A DNA stretch of 64,000 nucleotides from assembly GCA_012934845.2 (NCBI GenBank), contig WNNJ02001835.1, positions 116,008 through 180,007 of the forward strand, written 5' to 3'. The notes beneath the pieces are model-generated. The model was not told where the DNA came from and did not search any database. It worked only from the letters and a program-made list of their open reading frames with translations. This DNA is from Pomphorhynchus laevis. Its lineage: Eukaryota; Acanthocephala; Palaeacanthocephala; Echinorhynchida; Pomphorhynchidae. Positions 34,501 to 44,420 of the stretch are shown here, piece after piece. Position numbers and translations under genes: made by a program. Every line of letters starts with the position of its first letter. Position 1 is the stretch's first letter.

Positions 34501-37500
34501 TTTCGGGTTCAATAAATAAAGAAAAAAATATAAAATTAAATAAATAAATAAAAATAATAAAATATACTTTTATTAAAGTAATCTTATGATATTACATTCA
34601 ATAAATTTGTAATATTATAAATTGTTCAAATCGTACTAGTTATCGTATACAATTCTTTCGGGTTCAATAAAAAAGAAAAAAAAATATAAAATTAAATAAA
34701 TAAATAAAAATAATAAAATATACTTTTATTAAAGTAATCTTATCATATTACATTCAATAAATTTGTAATATTATAAATTGTTCAAATCGTACTAGTTATC
34801 GTATACAATTCTTTCGGGTTCAATAAAAAAGAAAAAAATATAAAATTAAATAAATAAATAAAAATAATAAAATATACTTTTATTAAAGTAATCTTATCAT
34901 ATTACATTCAATAAATTTGTAATATTATAAATTGTTCAAATCGTACTAGTTATCGTATACAATTCTTTCGGGTTCAATAAATAAAGAAAAAAATATAAAA
35001 TTAAATAAATAAATAAAAATAATAAAATATACTTTTATTAAAGTAATCTTATTAGATTACATTCAATAAATTTGTAATATTATAAATTGTTCAAATCGTA
35101 CTAGTTATCGTATACAATTCTTTCGGGTTCAATAAATAAAGAAAAAAATATAAAATTAAATAAATAAATAAAAATAATAAAATATACTTTTATTAAAGTA
35201 ATCTTATTAGATTACATTCAATAAATTTGTAATATTATAAATTGTTCAAATCGTACTAGTTATCGTATACAATTCTTTCGGGTTCAATAAATAAAGAAAA
35301 AAATAAATATAAAATTTAATTAATAAATAAAAATAATGAAATTTACTTTTATTTAATCAATCGTATTAGATTACAAATCTAAGTACCGTTAATTAAGATA
35401 ATAGATTTAACTAGTTTCGACTGTAAATTATTGTAAATCCTATAACCATTTTACAAAACAATTCAGATTTAATAACCATTGAACGTCATTGAATAGAAAT
35501 ACTAAATTAGTTTGGCTATTTTAATGGTAAAATGTGGAATCTGATGGTTTTGTAAACGAGAAAACAAATATTAGAAGTATACCTTTAGTTACTTGAGATT
35601 TACTCATATCAGCTGGGAGATTGGTTAATGCATCGGGAATTTTTGCTGTTTGTGTTGATAAATTGATAGACTCGTCTTGTTGCTTCCATGGAGTTTCTTC
35701 CGATGTCAGTATCGATTGTAATCGTGAATCGCTGACGGCATTGAAGTCCATTTTTTGCTCGTAAGCGTTTAGGAATTCATCAAAGCAATTATCGTATCTA
35801 ATCTTTGGTAATTTGATAATTTCTTGGTTATGTTCTGAATCAGTTGGGGAATGGGTTTGCTTGTCAGTTCCAAAATAATCAACTGATTCTGTGCTATTAT
35901 TAAAATTATCGATGCCGTTTGTACTTTTTAAATTTGTAGATCGCTTCCAATTGGATGTACTTGGTGACATCTTACTATTTATAAATTCGATAGTAGATAA
36001 ATCAGAAAAGCAATCAAATGTGTCATCGTTGAATTGGTCTGCATCAAGCGAATCATAATGTGGTCGTTGTTGGTGATCATGATAGCTCAACGAGTTATTG
36101 ATATGCAAATTACTTTTAAAGTTGCCATCATTTTCGAAGTTGAAATCTATACAGTCCAAGTAAATACTATTAATTAATAAAGCATATTCTATTCATAATT
36201 TTCTAGTTAGAAACTCATCTTAATATTAAACATTCGATTCAACGAATTGATATTTTAAGATGAAATGTAAATTTTCGTGGATAATATCGCTAAATAGTTA
36301 TTTAAATTACTCCTATTAATAGCACGCTAACTTAAAATTCATGTAAATTCAGCCGATTTTTTTATTGATTTTTTATTTTATTTTTTATTATAATCCTATA
36401 CGTTGTGATTAGAATTATAAAAATCCAAAGCTAGAATCGACGACAATAATAGTCAATAGTCTAATAGAAAATAATAAAAGTCTATTGAAAATAGTCAATT
36501 GTTTTAGTAAATAATTTTATTGAATAAAACCATAGCAGTTAGACCAATTTTAGTCAATAGTATATAGTTGATAATATAAAATATAGTTAACGCTGTTAAA
36601 AAATAATACGAATTTTAAGAAATTATTTATTAACACCCACTGCAGCCTCTCGATTGTGGCTAAATGCAAAATATACAGTATTTACATTGAAAACAAAATT
36701 GTTCAAATATTAGTTTCGACTTGCAGATAAAATGATACTTGTAGTATCCTTGACTTTGACTTGAAGAAGATTTGCTATTTTAACCGTTTGATAGCATCAT
36801 ACTGCATGTAAATGCTGAGAGCATAGGGTTTTATCTACAGGTTGTAAATCGATATTACGAATAATTAATAAATAAAATACATGCGAGATAGGTGGACATT
36901 GTAGATGACAGAATTTGCAGCGACAATATATTAAACGTTCATAGCAAGAAATGTGGGAAGTGCACAGCTTGTCATGATAACCGTGGTGGTAGACGCAAAC
37001 GATTATAGGTATTATGATGGCTTGAGGTTACTGCCAAAGAGGTTGTAGGCGAGAGGCTGCTTTGGTGATTAGTCAATAGTATATAGTAGATAATAGTAGT
37101 CTAATTAACATTGTTAAAAATAATATGTATTTTATAATATATTTTGCACATATATAATTTATAATTATATATAATATTTAATATAAAATACTATTTAGCA
37201 ATTAAACATATAATTATAATAATATAATATAATATTTTATAAAAACATTATAAAATAAATTTATATTTATTCTTTATTTTATTAAATTCTTTGGAAAAAA
37301 ATATATGCCTGGTTTTATCTCTATAAGCCACCTGTTGAAATTTGTCGGATTGCTAAAGATTTCTTTCAGCATATATGTAAAATACGTACTAAATTTTTTA
37401 ACTGAAATTAAATTTTATAATTGAATTTAGCCGTTTTACAGGCCAACATCACCAGTGGAAAAAATAAAAAACTAATAATAGTTTTATTGAATTAATAATG

Positions 37501-38976
37501 TCATATCAATAAATATTACATTCTAATATTAATAATTATAAATTAATATTGATATTAATATTAATATTGCTAAATGTACTTAATTGTATAATATTAAGTA
37601 AAAAATATTTTAATTACTAAATATTAATATACAATTTTATTAAATAATATAATTGCTTATTATATACTGATTTGATATTATATAATATTAAGTATATAGT
37701 ATATTATACTATATTTAATATTATATATAATTTATTATATTGTACTACATATTTTTATATTAATATTAAAGCACTAATGAAATAGTGGCAAAATAAACAC
37801 AAAACCGAAGAGTTCGTGATGAGATTTGAGATTTCTGAAACAGTTTTGTGATTAAAACAACTCAAATAAAACAACTTATGAAAAAACTTACTGATAAATA
37901 CGAGATAAAATAATTAAAATGATGCTCGCTTTTAATTTTCTGTTTCAAAACTTTTTCATGTAAAATCTACAACACCACCCAAGACGAACATAATATTAAT
38001 ATTATGTCATAGTCTTATGTTTTTAGCAGTAATTTGTAGCAACGTACGCCACAATTTATCACCGCATATTAAAAAAGTAACTATACCGGCTTTTACAAAG
38101 TCGTATCTTATATTTATACTTTAAAGGTTAAAGAAAAAACTCAAATAAAAAACTCCCAAAAATAAATACTTGATAAAATAATTTAAATGATGCTCGCTTT
38201 TAATTTTATGTTTACACAATTTTTTTTTCTTATAAAATTAGCATTTAGAGTTGAGAGCACCCAAATATATTGATATTTTTACTTTAAAATATAACCACTC
38301 CACCGGTATCGAGGTAGACCTCGATACCGGTGGAGTGATCAAATCTCGAAGCTGGCCAAAGAACGCCTTGGACTATCTGAAAGAGAACTCTGGTATGTCG
38401 CCCAGGATTGCGATGTCTACAGTAATTTGATTCTTACACTGCCTCCACGAACCTACACCCGGACCAGTTGTTGACAAGAAAAATCTTGTCTACTTTTATT
38501 TTTTCTTGTCAAGAAATTGCTTTTGTTGTAATTCTCCGTTTTGAAGAATATGATGGTGCAAGAGTATTAAAACAATAAATGTCCATAAACTGCAGCATCA
38601 ACATATGGTCATAAAGTCCGCTGCAAGCGACATCTGCACGTGTCTCTCGATCTCTAGCTTTCGTTTGATTATCAAATACTGCATCATCCGCATCTGACTC
38701 CAGAACTGGTTCTTTATCAACACAGAAGCAGCACTCTTTTAGTGATTGAAATATATATACAGCACATATGGATTAAAAATCAATAGCAGCCTGTTTTGGC
38801 TCCTAGACCACAGTTTAAAGCGATTTTTCGCACTACCAATTTGTATATAATAAGAGTTTCGTTTGAATCAGTATTGCTCGAGATTGCGATTAGCAATTCT
38901 TTCCATATGTTTGTGTAGGTGTTTGAATCGAGCATATTCTTTAGCCTGCAAACTTTCGTCACTCCTAGACGGTCAT

Positions 38977-39049
<73 letters not shown>

Positions 39050-42000
39050 AATAGTTGCTAGGTCACACGAGGTGACTTTCGCATTGAAAACCAACTACAG
39101 AATCCTTCATTCATGATATCCAATTCCATACACCCTGACTACTAACGGCCACATTGCCACAGCCGTTTTAGGAATTCGGTCATTAGGGATGAACTCGGAG
39201 TAAAGTCACCTCGTGTGACCTAGCAACTATTTAATACATAAATAAGCATCCATCAAAGGATCACCAGTCCCGATTTCAATCGATCTTCATGATCTCATAC
39301 GATACAATATATAATAAGCATGCCAGAGAGCATCTCGGACAATGCAGTTTCTGGATATCATGATGGAAGGTTTCATATACTGTGTGAAATCTGGTAATCC
39401 TGGATTCGTAGCCTAGCAGTTAAGAGCGCAAGCCAAGTATGGAGAGCGACAGCTCGAATCTTGGAAAAGTCAAATTTCAAAAGGCGAAGAGTTGGTAGTC
39501 AGCCTTCTGATGAGCCCGGGGCTACCAACATGTGGCAAAAAGGGGGCGAAACGAAAACGGCTGTGGCAATGTGGCCGTTAGTAGTGTATGGAATTGGATA
39601 TCATGAAGGAAGGATTCTGTAGCTGGTTTTCAATGCGAAAGTCACCTCGTTTAACCTAGCAATTATTCAATACATAAATAAGCATCCATCAAAGGATCAC
39701 CAGTCCCGATTTCAATCGATCTTCATGATCTCCTACGATACAAGCCCGAGCATATATACCTGATCTTCGTATAGCATCGTGAGGAATTGCTGGTGTCTTT
39801 TTAGTTATCACAAAAGCAGTCGAAACGTACCCTAGCCACTTAATCCGACTGACGATGACTGCTGGGTGGTTAGGAACGTCTCGGAGTGATACATTAGGCT
39901 GATGGAACTGATGATCGAAGTCCAGTTATTTAGCATATATATATATATAATTTTTTCGTAGTTTCTCTTGATCTATCATTTGCTTTTGACATCGTCGATC
40001 TCTCGATTCTTCTCCATCGTCATGATTATGGCTTCTCTTTACCCACTGTAGCTTACCCACTGTATGTATATATACCTATATATACTTTACCCACTGTATA
40101 TATAGATTTAATTTTTTCTTGAATTGAAGTCAACAGTAATCATCACGACAATAAAATTACCACAAATTATAATATGTTTTGTATTTTTGTAATCGAAAAT
40201 TTGAAAATTATGAACAATTTTTCTCCGCCGTTCAATCAAAAATTCCAATAAATTCAACATTAATTTTATTGAGATTACTTTATTAAAATCAAGTAGATCA
40301 AGTAGAAATCAGCTTACCTAAAGCTGATTAATATAAAAATATTAATATCAAAATCATTAGAGATTAACTTAATGTTTCTTCTAATTTCGGTTTTCAGATA
40401 AATAAATGTTGAATTTCACTCAAATGCTATTCTTTTCTCATATTTATCTTGTGATTGGATTTTAAATATCATATCTTTACGGTTTGGTTTGCTCACGTTG
40501 TTTGAATTTGTCAACATTTGTAGCCTCTTACTTCTTATTTATTTACTACATTCTAGTTCTAAAAGTTTATGTATCTGTAATGCATCGTAGTCAAAAAAGT
40601 GTAACTTATATATTTATATAAGTTATATTTTAAAGTAAAAATATCAATATATTTGGGTGCTCTCAACTCTAAATGCTAATTTTATAAGAAAAAAAAATTG
40701 TGTAAACATAAAATTAAAAGCGAGCATCATTTAAATTATTTTATCTCGTATTTATTTTCGGGAGTTTTTTATTTGAGTTTTTTCTTTAACCTTTAAAGTA
40801 TAAATATAAGATACGACTTTGTAAAAGCCGGTATAGTTACTTTTTTAATATGCGGTGATAAATTGTGGCGTACGTTGCTACAAATTACTGCTAAAAACAT
40901 AAGACTATGACATAATATTAATATTATGTTCGTCTTGGGTGGTGTTGTAGATTTTACATGAAAAAGTTTTGAAACAGAAAATTAAAAGCGAGCATCATTT
41001 TAATTATTTTATCTCGTATTTATCAGTAAGTTTTTTCATAAGTTGTTTTATTTGAGTTGTTTTAATCACAAAACTGTTTCAGAAATCTCAAATCTCATCA
41101 CGAACTCTTCGGTTTTGTGTTTATTTTGCCACTATTTCATTAGTGCTTTAATATTAATATAAAAATATGTAGTACAATATAATAAATTATATATAATATT
41201 AAATATAGTATAATATACTATATACTTAATATTATATAATATCAAATCAGTATATAATAAGCAATTATATTATTTAATAAAATTGTATATTAATATTTAG
41301 TAATTAAAATATGAATATATAATATTAAAAAATATTACATACTTTATATTATATAATTAATTTAATTAAAATAGCATAATTAAAATTGTTTCTGATTGAA
41401 CTCAACTTAGGAGAAATAAAGCTTAGGGATGTAAATCATGTTTCAAATAAACTCTAATTCAGCATAGGCGATTTAGCAAATAATGACTATTCTATGAAAT
41501 ATTCCATTTTCTTATTTATTTTACTTAATTCATTTCTTAAAAATAAGAAATAAGGTTTAGTTTATCGTATTGTTACAGATAAATTTGTGATAAACACGAA
41601 ATTACCACATAAAATGTATGTTTTGAAAATTCCTCTCCTGTCAATGTACATTTAAAAACTTAAAATAGAAAACATAAAACTATCACCTAAATATGACATC
41701 GTATAATGATTATATTTAACAGAATTTACATTTTTCGAAACAAATATCGAATTCCAGTTCTTTAAATATTTTATTCTTTTTCATAAATTTTATGAAAAAA
41801 ATTCAAAGAATGCTGTGCGTTCAAAAATTAAAATTAAACTTTTGATCATTTTCCAAAGTCTAATTTTGTTTCTGCATAAACATATCGAATTATTTTCGTA
41901 AGTAATTAAAAATTTAACTTCAGATTTAACGCTGTATCATTTTAAAGTTATAGCGTATTTATCTAATAAAAGTTATAAAAAAATTGAAATATATTGAAAT

Positions 42001-42576
42001 ATAAAGCAATTTAAATTCTTAAAATTTTTACAATCATTTTTTACCATTGACAACAAAAAACGTCTACATTTTATTTTTAATTTTTATCGAAACAATTCAG
42101 CTTAATAAATTTTTATTATCGAATATCGACTAGAAATATTTCCAAATCAATATCAGATTTGTTATTAAGAATCAATGTGTTTTTATTTTCATATAAAAAA
42201 TTCTTCTTGTAATTTTACTCAAAAATATTATGACAAAAATGTTATGTTTTGAAAATTCCTCTGCTGTCAATGTACATTTAAAAAGTTAAAATAGAAAACA
42301 TAAAATACATTTAAAAACCATCACCTAAAGATGACATCAGCAGTTGTTGTTTAAAATTAGTGTTGAACTATTTTCTTAAATAAAAATCATTTTTTATTTA
42401 CTTATTTGATGTTCAAAATTGATTGGTGTTAAATCAATGTAATATAATAAATTGACTCAGTATTATGACTCAATTTTATCAAAACATGATAATCACTTAC
42501 CACTGCTATTAAGCTTATCGACTGGTAATGGATTATGAAGAAGCATTGCTCCCAAGGTGTCATCGAGAGATGGCAT
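25571..42576 (-). CDS. Unrecognised host protein, 5 exons, 335 aa
   Basis: Minus-strand exons: 42576-42501 (ATG), 36146-35583, 28342-28213, 25860-25767 and 25714-25571 (TAG). Every junction is GT-AG with matching phase, the total is 1008 nt, and the last intron is 52 bp. The protein starts MPSLDDTLGAMLLHNPLPVD. Residues about 26-213 are Asn/Ser/Asp-rich and probably disordered (for example FDCFSDLSTIEFIN and RYDNCFDEFLNAYEQKMD). Residues about 214-288 are charged and helical, possibly coiled-coil (SKLLSRELRKHILDLDKLEM, LKKLKNQIDAYQ). I do not recognise the family. The acceptor of exon 4 is the second AG (GCGATTAG); the first, 13 bases upstream, would give the wrong phase, so this exon could be misplaced. 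AATAAA (minus strand) lies at 25531-25526, 40 nt past the stop. TTTCTTTAG lies 3 nt before the ATG. Confidence 0.75.
25868..28212 (-). other. Long intron 3 of the minus-strand gene
   Basis: AT-rich. Short frames here (for example at 26861-27049, 27170-27394 and 27484-27738) show no motif and I do not call them. No repeat family from elsewhere in the window is recognisable. Confidence 0.4.
28816..28849. repeat. Perfect 15-bp inverted repeat followed by T-run
   Basis: CCGCTCCAAAATTAA (28816-28830) and its complement (28835-28849) flank ACGA and are followed by TTTTT. It resembles a stem-loop, but in a eukaryotic intron it is more likely a transposon remnant. Confidence 0.85.
30403..30570 (+). 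CDS. Possible small ORF, 55 aa
   Basis: ATG at 30403 opens MDSEDENIDLKKLYRIIHTL, continues KLQNMRHGNPHFSYNSIKRK and ends RLSDQIKVILRRR before TGA. The acidic start and basic, Arg/Lys-rich end are not what random AT-rich sequence gives. The frame is open for 12 codons upstream. I recognise no family. It lies inside an intron of the opposite-strand gene. It could be an exon of an unseen plus-strand gene. Confidence 0.3.
   Translation: MDSEDENIDLKKLYRIIHTLKLQNMRHGNPHFSYNSIKRKHHRLSDQIKVILRRR
31370..31640 (-). repeat. Penelope terminal repeat, inverted and internally duplicated
   Basis: It shares ATTTTTATGAATTGACTAATAAAT, AATAACAGACGAT and GAACTGCTATGCTATCAGGTT with other copies. A segment from CTATCAGGTT to ATGGGTAATT is duplicated within it (about 31517-31555 and 31572-31620). 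Confidence 0.7.
32100..35330. repeat. 155-bp satellite, about 21 tandem copies, inside an intron
   Basis: The motif CGTACTAGTTATCG recurs from 32155 to 35252 at 154-156 bp steps, giving about 21 units of 155 bp with very high mutual identity. Each unit has one non-simple core, running from AATTGTTCAAATCGTACTAG to CAATTCTTTCGGGTTCAATA. A long A/T tract fills the rest. Units differ mainly at two places: AATAAAAAAG versus AATAAATAAAG, and ATCATATTAC versus ATTAGATTAC or ATGATATTAC. It lies in intron 2 of the minus-strand gene, about 250 bp from exon 2. The units contain no hammerhead core and no stop-free frame. Confidence 0.97.
36147..37604 (-). other. Left part of intron 1 of the minus-strand gene
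   Basis: AT-rich. A direct repeat of about 70 bp (TTAGTCAATAGTATATAG...) occurs at about 36550-36625 and 37070-37140. Just inside these, CGAGAGGCTGC at 37053-37063 faces GCAGCCTCTCG at about 36644-36654. This may mark a small inserted element of about 430 bp. It has no coding content. Confidence 0.5.
38296..38337. repeat. Perfect 20-bp GC-rich hairpin at inner edge of the left arm
   Basis: CACTCCACCGGTATCGAGGT (38296-38315) and its exact reverse complement (38318-38337) flank AG. It begins immediately after the 691-bp arm ends. No equivalent is present at the inner edge of the other arm. Confidence 0.95.
38509..38760 (-). pseudogene. Unrecognised protein-like frame inside the foldback element
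   Basis: The minus-strand frame reads KECCFCVDKEPVLESDADDA, then VFDNQTKARDRETRADVACS, LYDHMLMLQFMDIY and a stop at 38509-38511. The residue mix looks like real protein. No family is recognised. There is no clear start codon; upstream is TATATA-rich. It could be a captured exon or a transposase remnant of the surrounding element. Confidence 0.35.
38979..39048. repeat. (TA)n microsatellite
   Basis: About 34 pure TA units abut an inverted SINE tail. On both strands the run opens spurious frames of repeating IYIY. Confidence 0.95.
39049..39187 (-). mobile_element. SINE fragment, inverted
   Basis: Reverse complement of the SINE tail and the end of its body, from TTGCTAGGTCACACGAGGTG to ACTAACGGCCACATTGCC. 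It faces the forward copy that starts at 39188. Confidence 0.8.
39188..39742 (+). mobile_element. tRNA-derived SINE, second complete copy
   Basis: Same architecture as 24266-24934: a tail copy (39195-39303), a tRNA-like head with TAGCCTAGCAGTTAAGAGCG and GCTCGAATCTTG, a body, then another tail (39585-39740). The body reads CTGATGAG (39507-39514), then GCCC, a loop, GGGC and GAAAC (39548-39552). This copy has the exact hammerhead consensus CUGAUGA where the other copy has CUGACGA. The hairpin GTTGGTAG / CTACCAAC is also conserved. Confidence 0.8.
39955..40050 (+). mobile_element. LINE RT scrap (motif A)
   Basis: A plus-strand frame reads VSLDLSFAFDIVDLSILLHR, then HDYGFSL, matching RT motif A of Jockey/CR1 LINEs (LDLSxAFDxVDHxILLxRL). 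It probably belongs to the same LINE family as the scrap at 24945-25130. In both places it neighbours the same SINE. Confidence 0.7.
41313..42500 (-). other. Right end of intron 1 of the minus-strand gene
   Basis: AT-rich, no coding signal. A segment around TTTTGAAAATTCCT(C)CT(C/G)CTGTCAATGTACATT occurs twice (about 41620-41700 and 42245-42335). Confidence 0.5.
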
Positions 42577-42789
42577 TTTCTAAAGAAATACTCGATTACT
42601 TTCAAAGAGGTAAAATATTATGATTAATTACTGATATGCAATTGTTACATAAAATTTACAAAGTTCAGTTATATAGTCAAAGTTTATCTATATCAAATGT
42701 TCATCTATCAAAATTCATCTATAACATTCACAAATTTCATATCCGAAAGAATTACTTCTACTTTTTAGTATTATACACGAACAGTAAGT

Positions 42790-43020
42790 TCAAACCTGCA
42801 TGCTTTTTACCAACTTCGCCGGGAAGCTTTACCCGGAATGCGCTACCATAGGCGCATAGCCCACAATGGGACGTTTTGACTTTAGTTTACACATCGCTAC
42901 AGGATAGTATCATAAGTGTGGCCTTGTACCTACACGACTTTGACAGTACTTGATCCTTAGTAGACCTCTGAAACGAAATCGCTAAGGGCACTCTCCTCCA
43001 CCTGGTTACCAGCCTTACAT
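42790..43020. other. GC-richer unassigned tract
   Basis: Compared with its surroundings this stretch is rich in G+C (CGCCGGGAAGCTTTACCCGG, ACTCTCCTCCACCTGGTTACC). It has no open frame of note and is not repeated in the window. It ends in the hairpin GTACGGTTTG (43024-43033) / CAAACCGTAC (43039-43048), followed by a minisatellite. It may be an old transposon. Confidence 0.4.
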
Positions 43021-43081
43021 CTGGTACGGTTTGCTAAACAAACCGTACAAAAGCAATGAGCGATAAAGGAAGCTCATTTTT

Positions 43082-43232
43082 TTAGGAAAGAGCTTCCTTT
43101 GTAGGAAGGAGTTTCCTATGTAGGACGGAGCTTCCTCTGTAGGAAGGAGCTTCCTATGTAGGAAGGTGCTTCCTATGTAGGAAGGAGCTTCCTATGTAGG
43201 AAGGAGCTTTTTTATAGGAAGGAGCTTTCATT
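43082..43232. repeat. 19-bp palindromic minisatellite, about 7-8 copies
   Basis: The unit TAGGAAGGAGCTTCCTATG repeats 7-8 times with single-base variants. Each unit contains AGGAAG-x-x-x-CTTCCT, so every copy is itself a small palindrome. Confidence 0.9.
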
Positions 43233-43719
43233 GTTGTTATTTCCTTTGGTAAGATAGAGCGAACTATACATTTCAGATAAAACGATTCACTTAAAAATCT
43301 ACAATGAAAGTTGGCGAATACTATTAATCGATATCAATTAGGAAAATAGTTAAACCAGTTAAAATAATCGGTCCAGTAAATACAACCAGCATTGGTTTTA
43401 AATGAATCAATGATATTTTTCATTTTTTTGCTTCAAATGAATTTATTTAAATTACGAAAAGCTATATATAGTAGTTATATATGGTAGTTATATATAATTA
43501 TATATAATTGACATATTGTAATTATATATAGTGACAATATGTATATATTGATTATATATGTGAATTATTTAATATAATTAAATAATTTTATTAAATATTG
43601 TTTTTGAATTATATATAAGACTATTTAAATAAATATGAATAATTATATTTATTAAGAATAATTAATATTTGTAATAAAAATAAATATTATTTAATATTGA
43701 TAAATATTAGATAATCAAA

Positions 43720-44420
43720 TTTCACGAGATGAAATGCGTCATTTGCATGTATTGGCCCCGCTGCTTGTTGAGTGGAGGAATAAGAGCTTAAACAATAAAG
43801 CGAAAAATGTTTTATTGATAAATAATAAATAATATACTTTGTATTGGAATAAGATACTTTATAATCAAATTTCATCAGAGGAAATACGTCCATAGCATGT
43901 ATTTGGCGTCCTGCAATGTTGGAACAAGGAATATAGGTCGAAACCTAATATAAAATAGCATTTCCTCCTAATGACGTCTAATCCTTATTCTGATACATCG
44001 TCTGTTATTTATAAGTCAATTCATAAATCAGATTAGCTATGTGAGTCGACAATTGCTATAAAATTCCTCAGTTTACAATTTATATCAGGTTAACTGATAT
44101 TATTTATAAATCATTAAAAATAATAAATAATTGCTATATAAGATTTTATATAACTTAAAGTTAAAATTTAAAATTGAAATTTGAAATAAAAGTCAATTAT
44201 TATGAATTGATTAATAAATAACAGAAGATGTATCACAATAAGGGTTATAGGTCATCAGGATAAACTAATTGATTTTAATTTTAAATTTAAACTTGATATA
44301 AATTATTGTAATCTTATATAATAATTATTTAATATTTATAATTATTTATTAGTATTTAGTTATTTATTTTTTATTTAGCATTATTTTTGATTAATAAATA
44401 GCATTAAATAGGTAGAGCTT
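43720..44420. repeat. Penelope terminal repeats in both orientations
   Basis: Two worn plus-strand cores (about 43730-43800 and 43860-44030) keep GTATTTGG and TCGAAACCTAATA-like blocks. An inverted tail (44030-44270) carries AAAGTCAATTATTATGAATT. A plus-strand tail (44280-44430) then ends TAGGTAGAGCTTTTTAGCTG. The hairpin arms no longer pair well. Confidence 0.65.

Larger units (their letters stand above)
37605..41312. mobile_element. Element with 691-bp, near-identical inverted terminal arms (foldback-like)
   Basis: Arm 37605-38295 is the reverse complement of arm 40622-41312. Both are 691 bp, and I count only a few mismatches (for example ACTTGAT versus TCTCGT near 38180/40742). Each arm contains two diverged direct copies of an AAATGATGCTCGCTTTTAATTT motif. 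The 2.3-kb interior holds a 20-bp hairpin, an unrecognised frame, a SINE and LINE scraps. No transposase is seen. It could be a long-TIR DNA transposon or a foldback element. It could instead be an inverted duplication. Ends are AT-rich and I cannot call a target duplication. It sits in intron 1 of the minus-strand gene. Confidence 0.8.
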
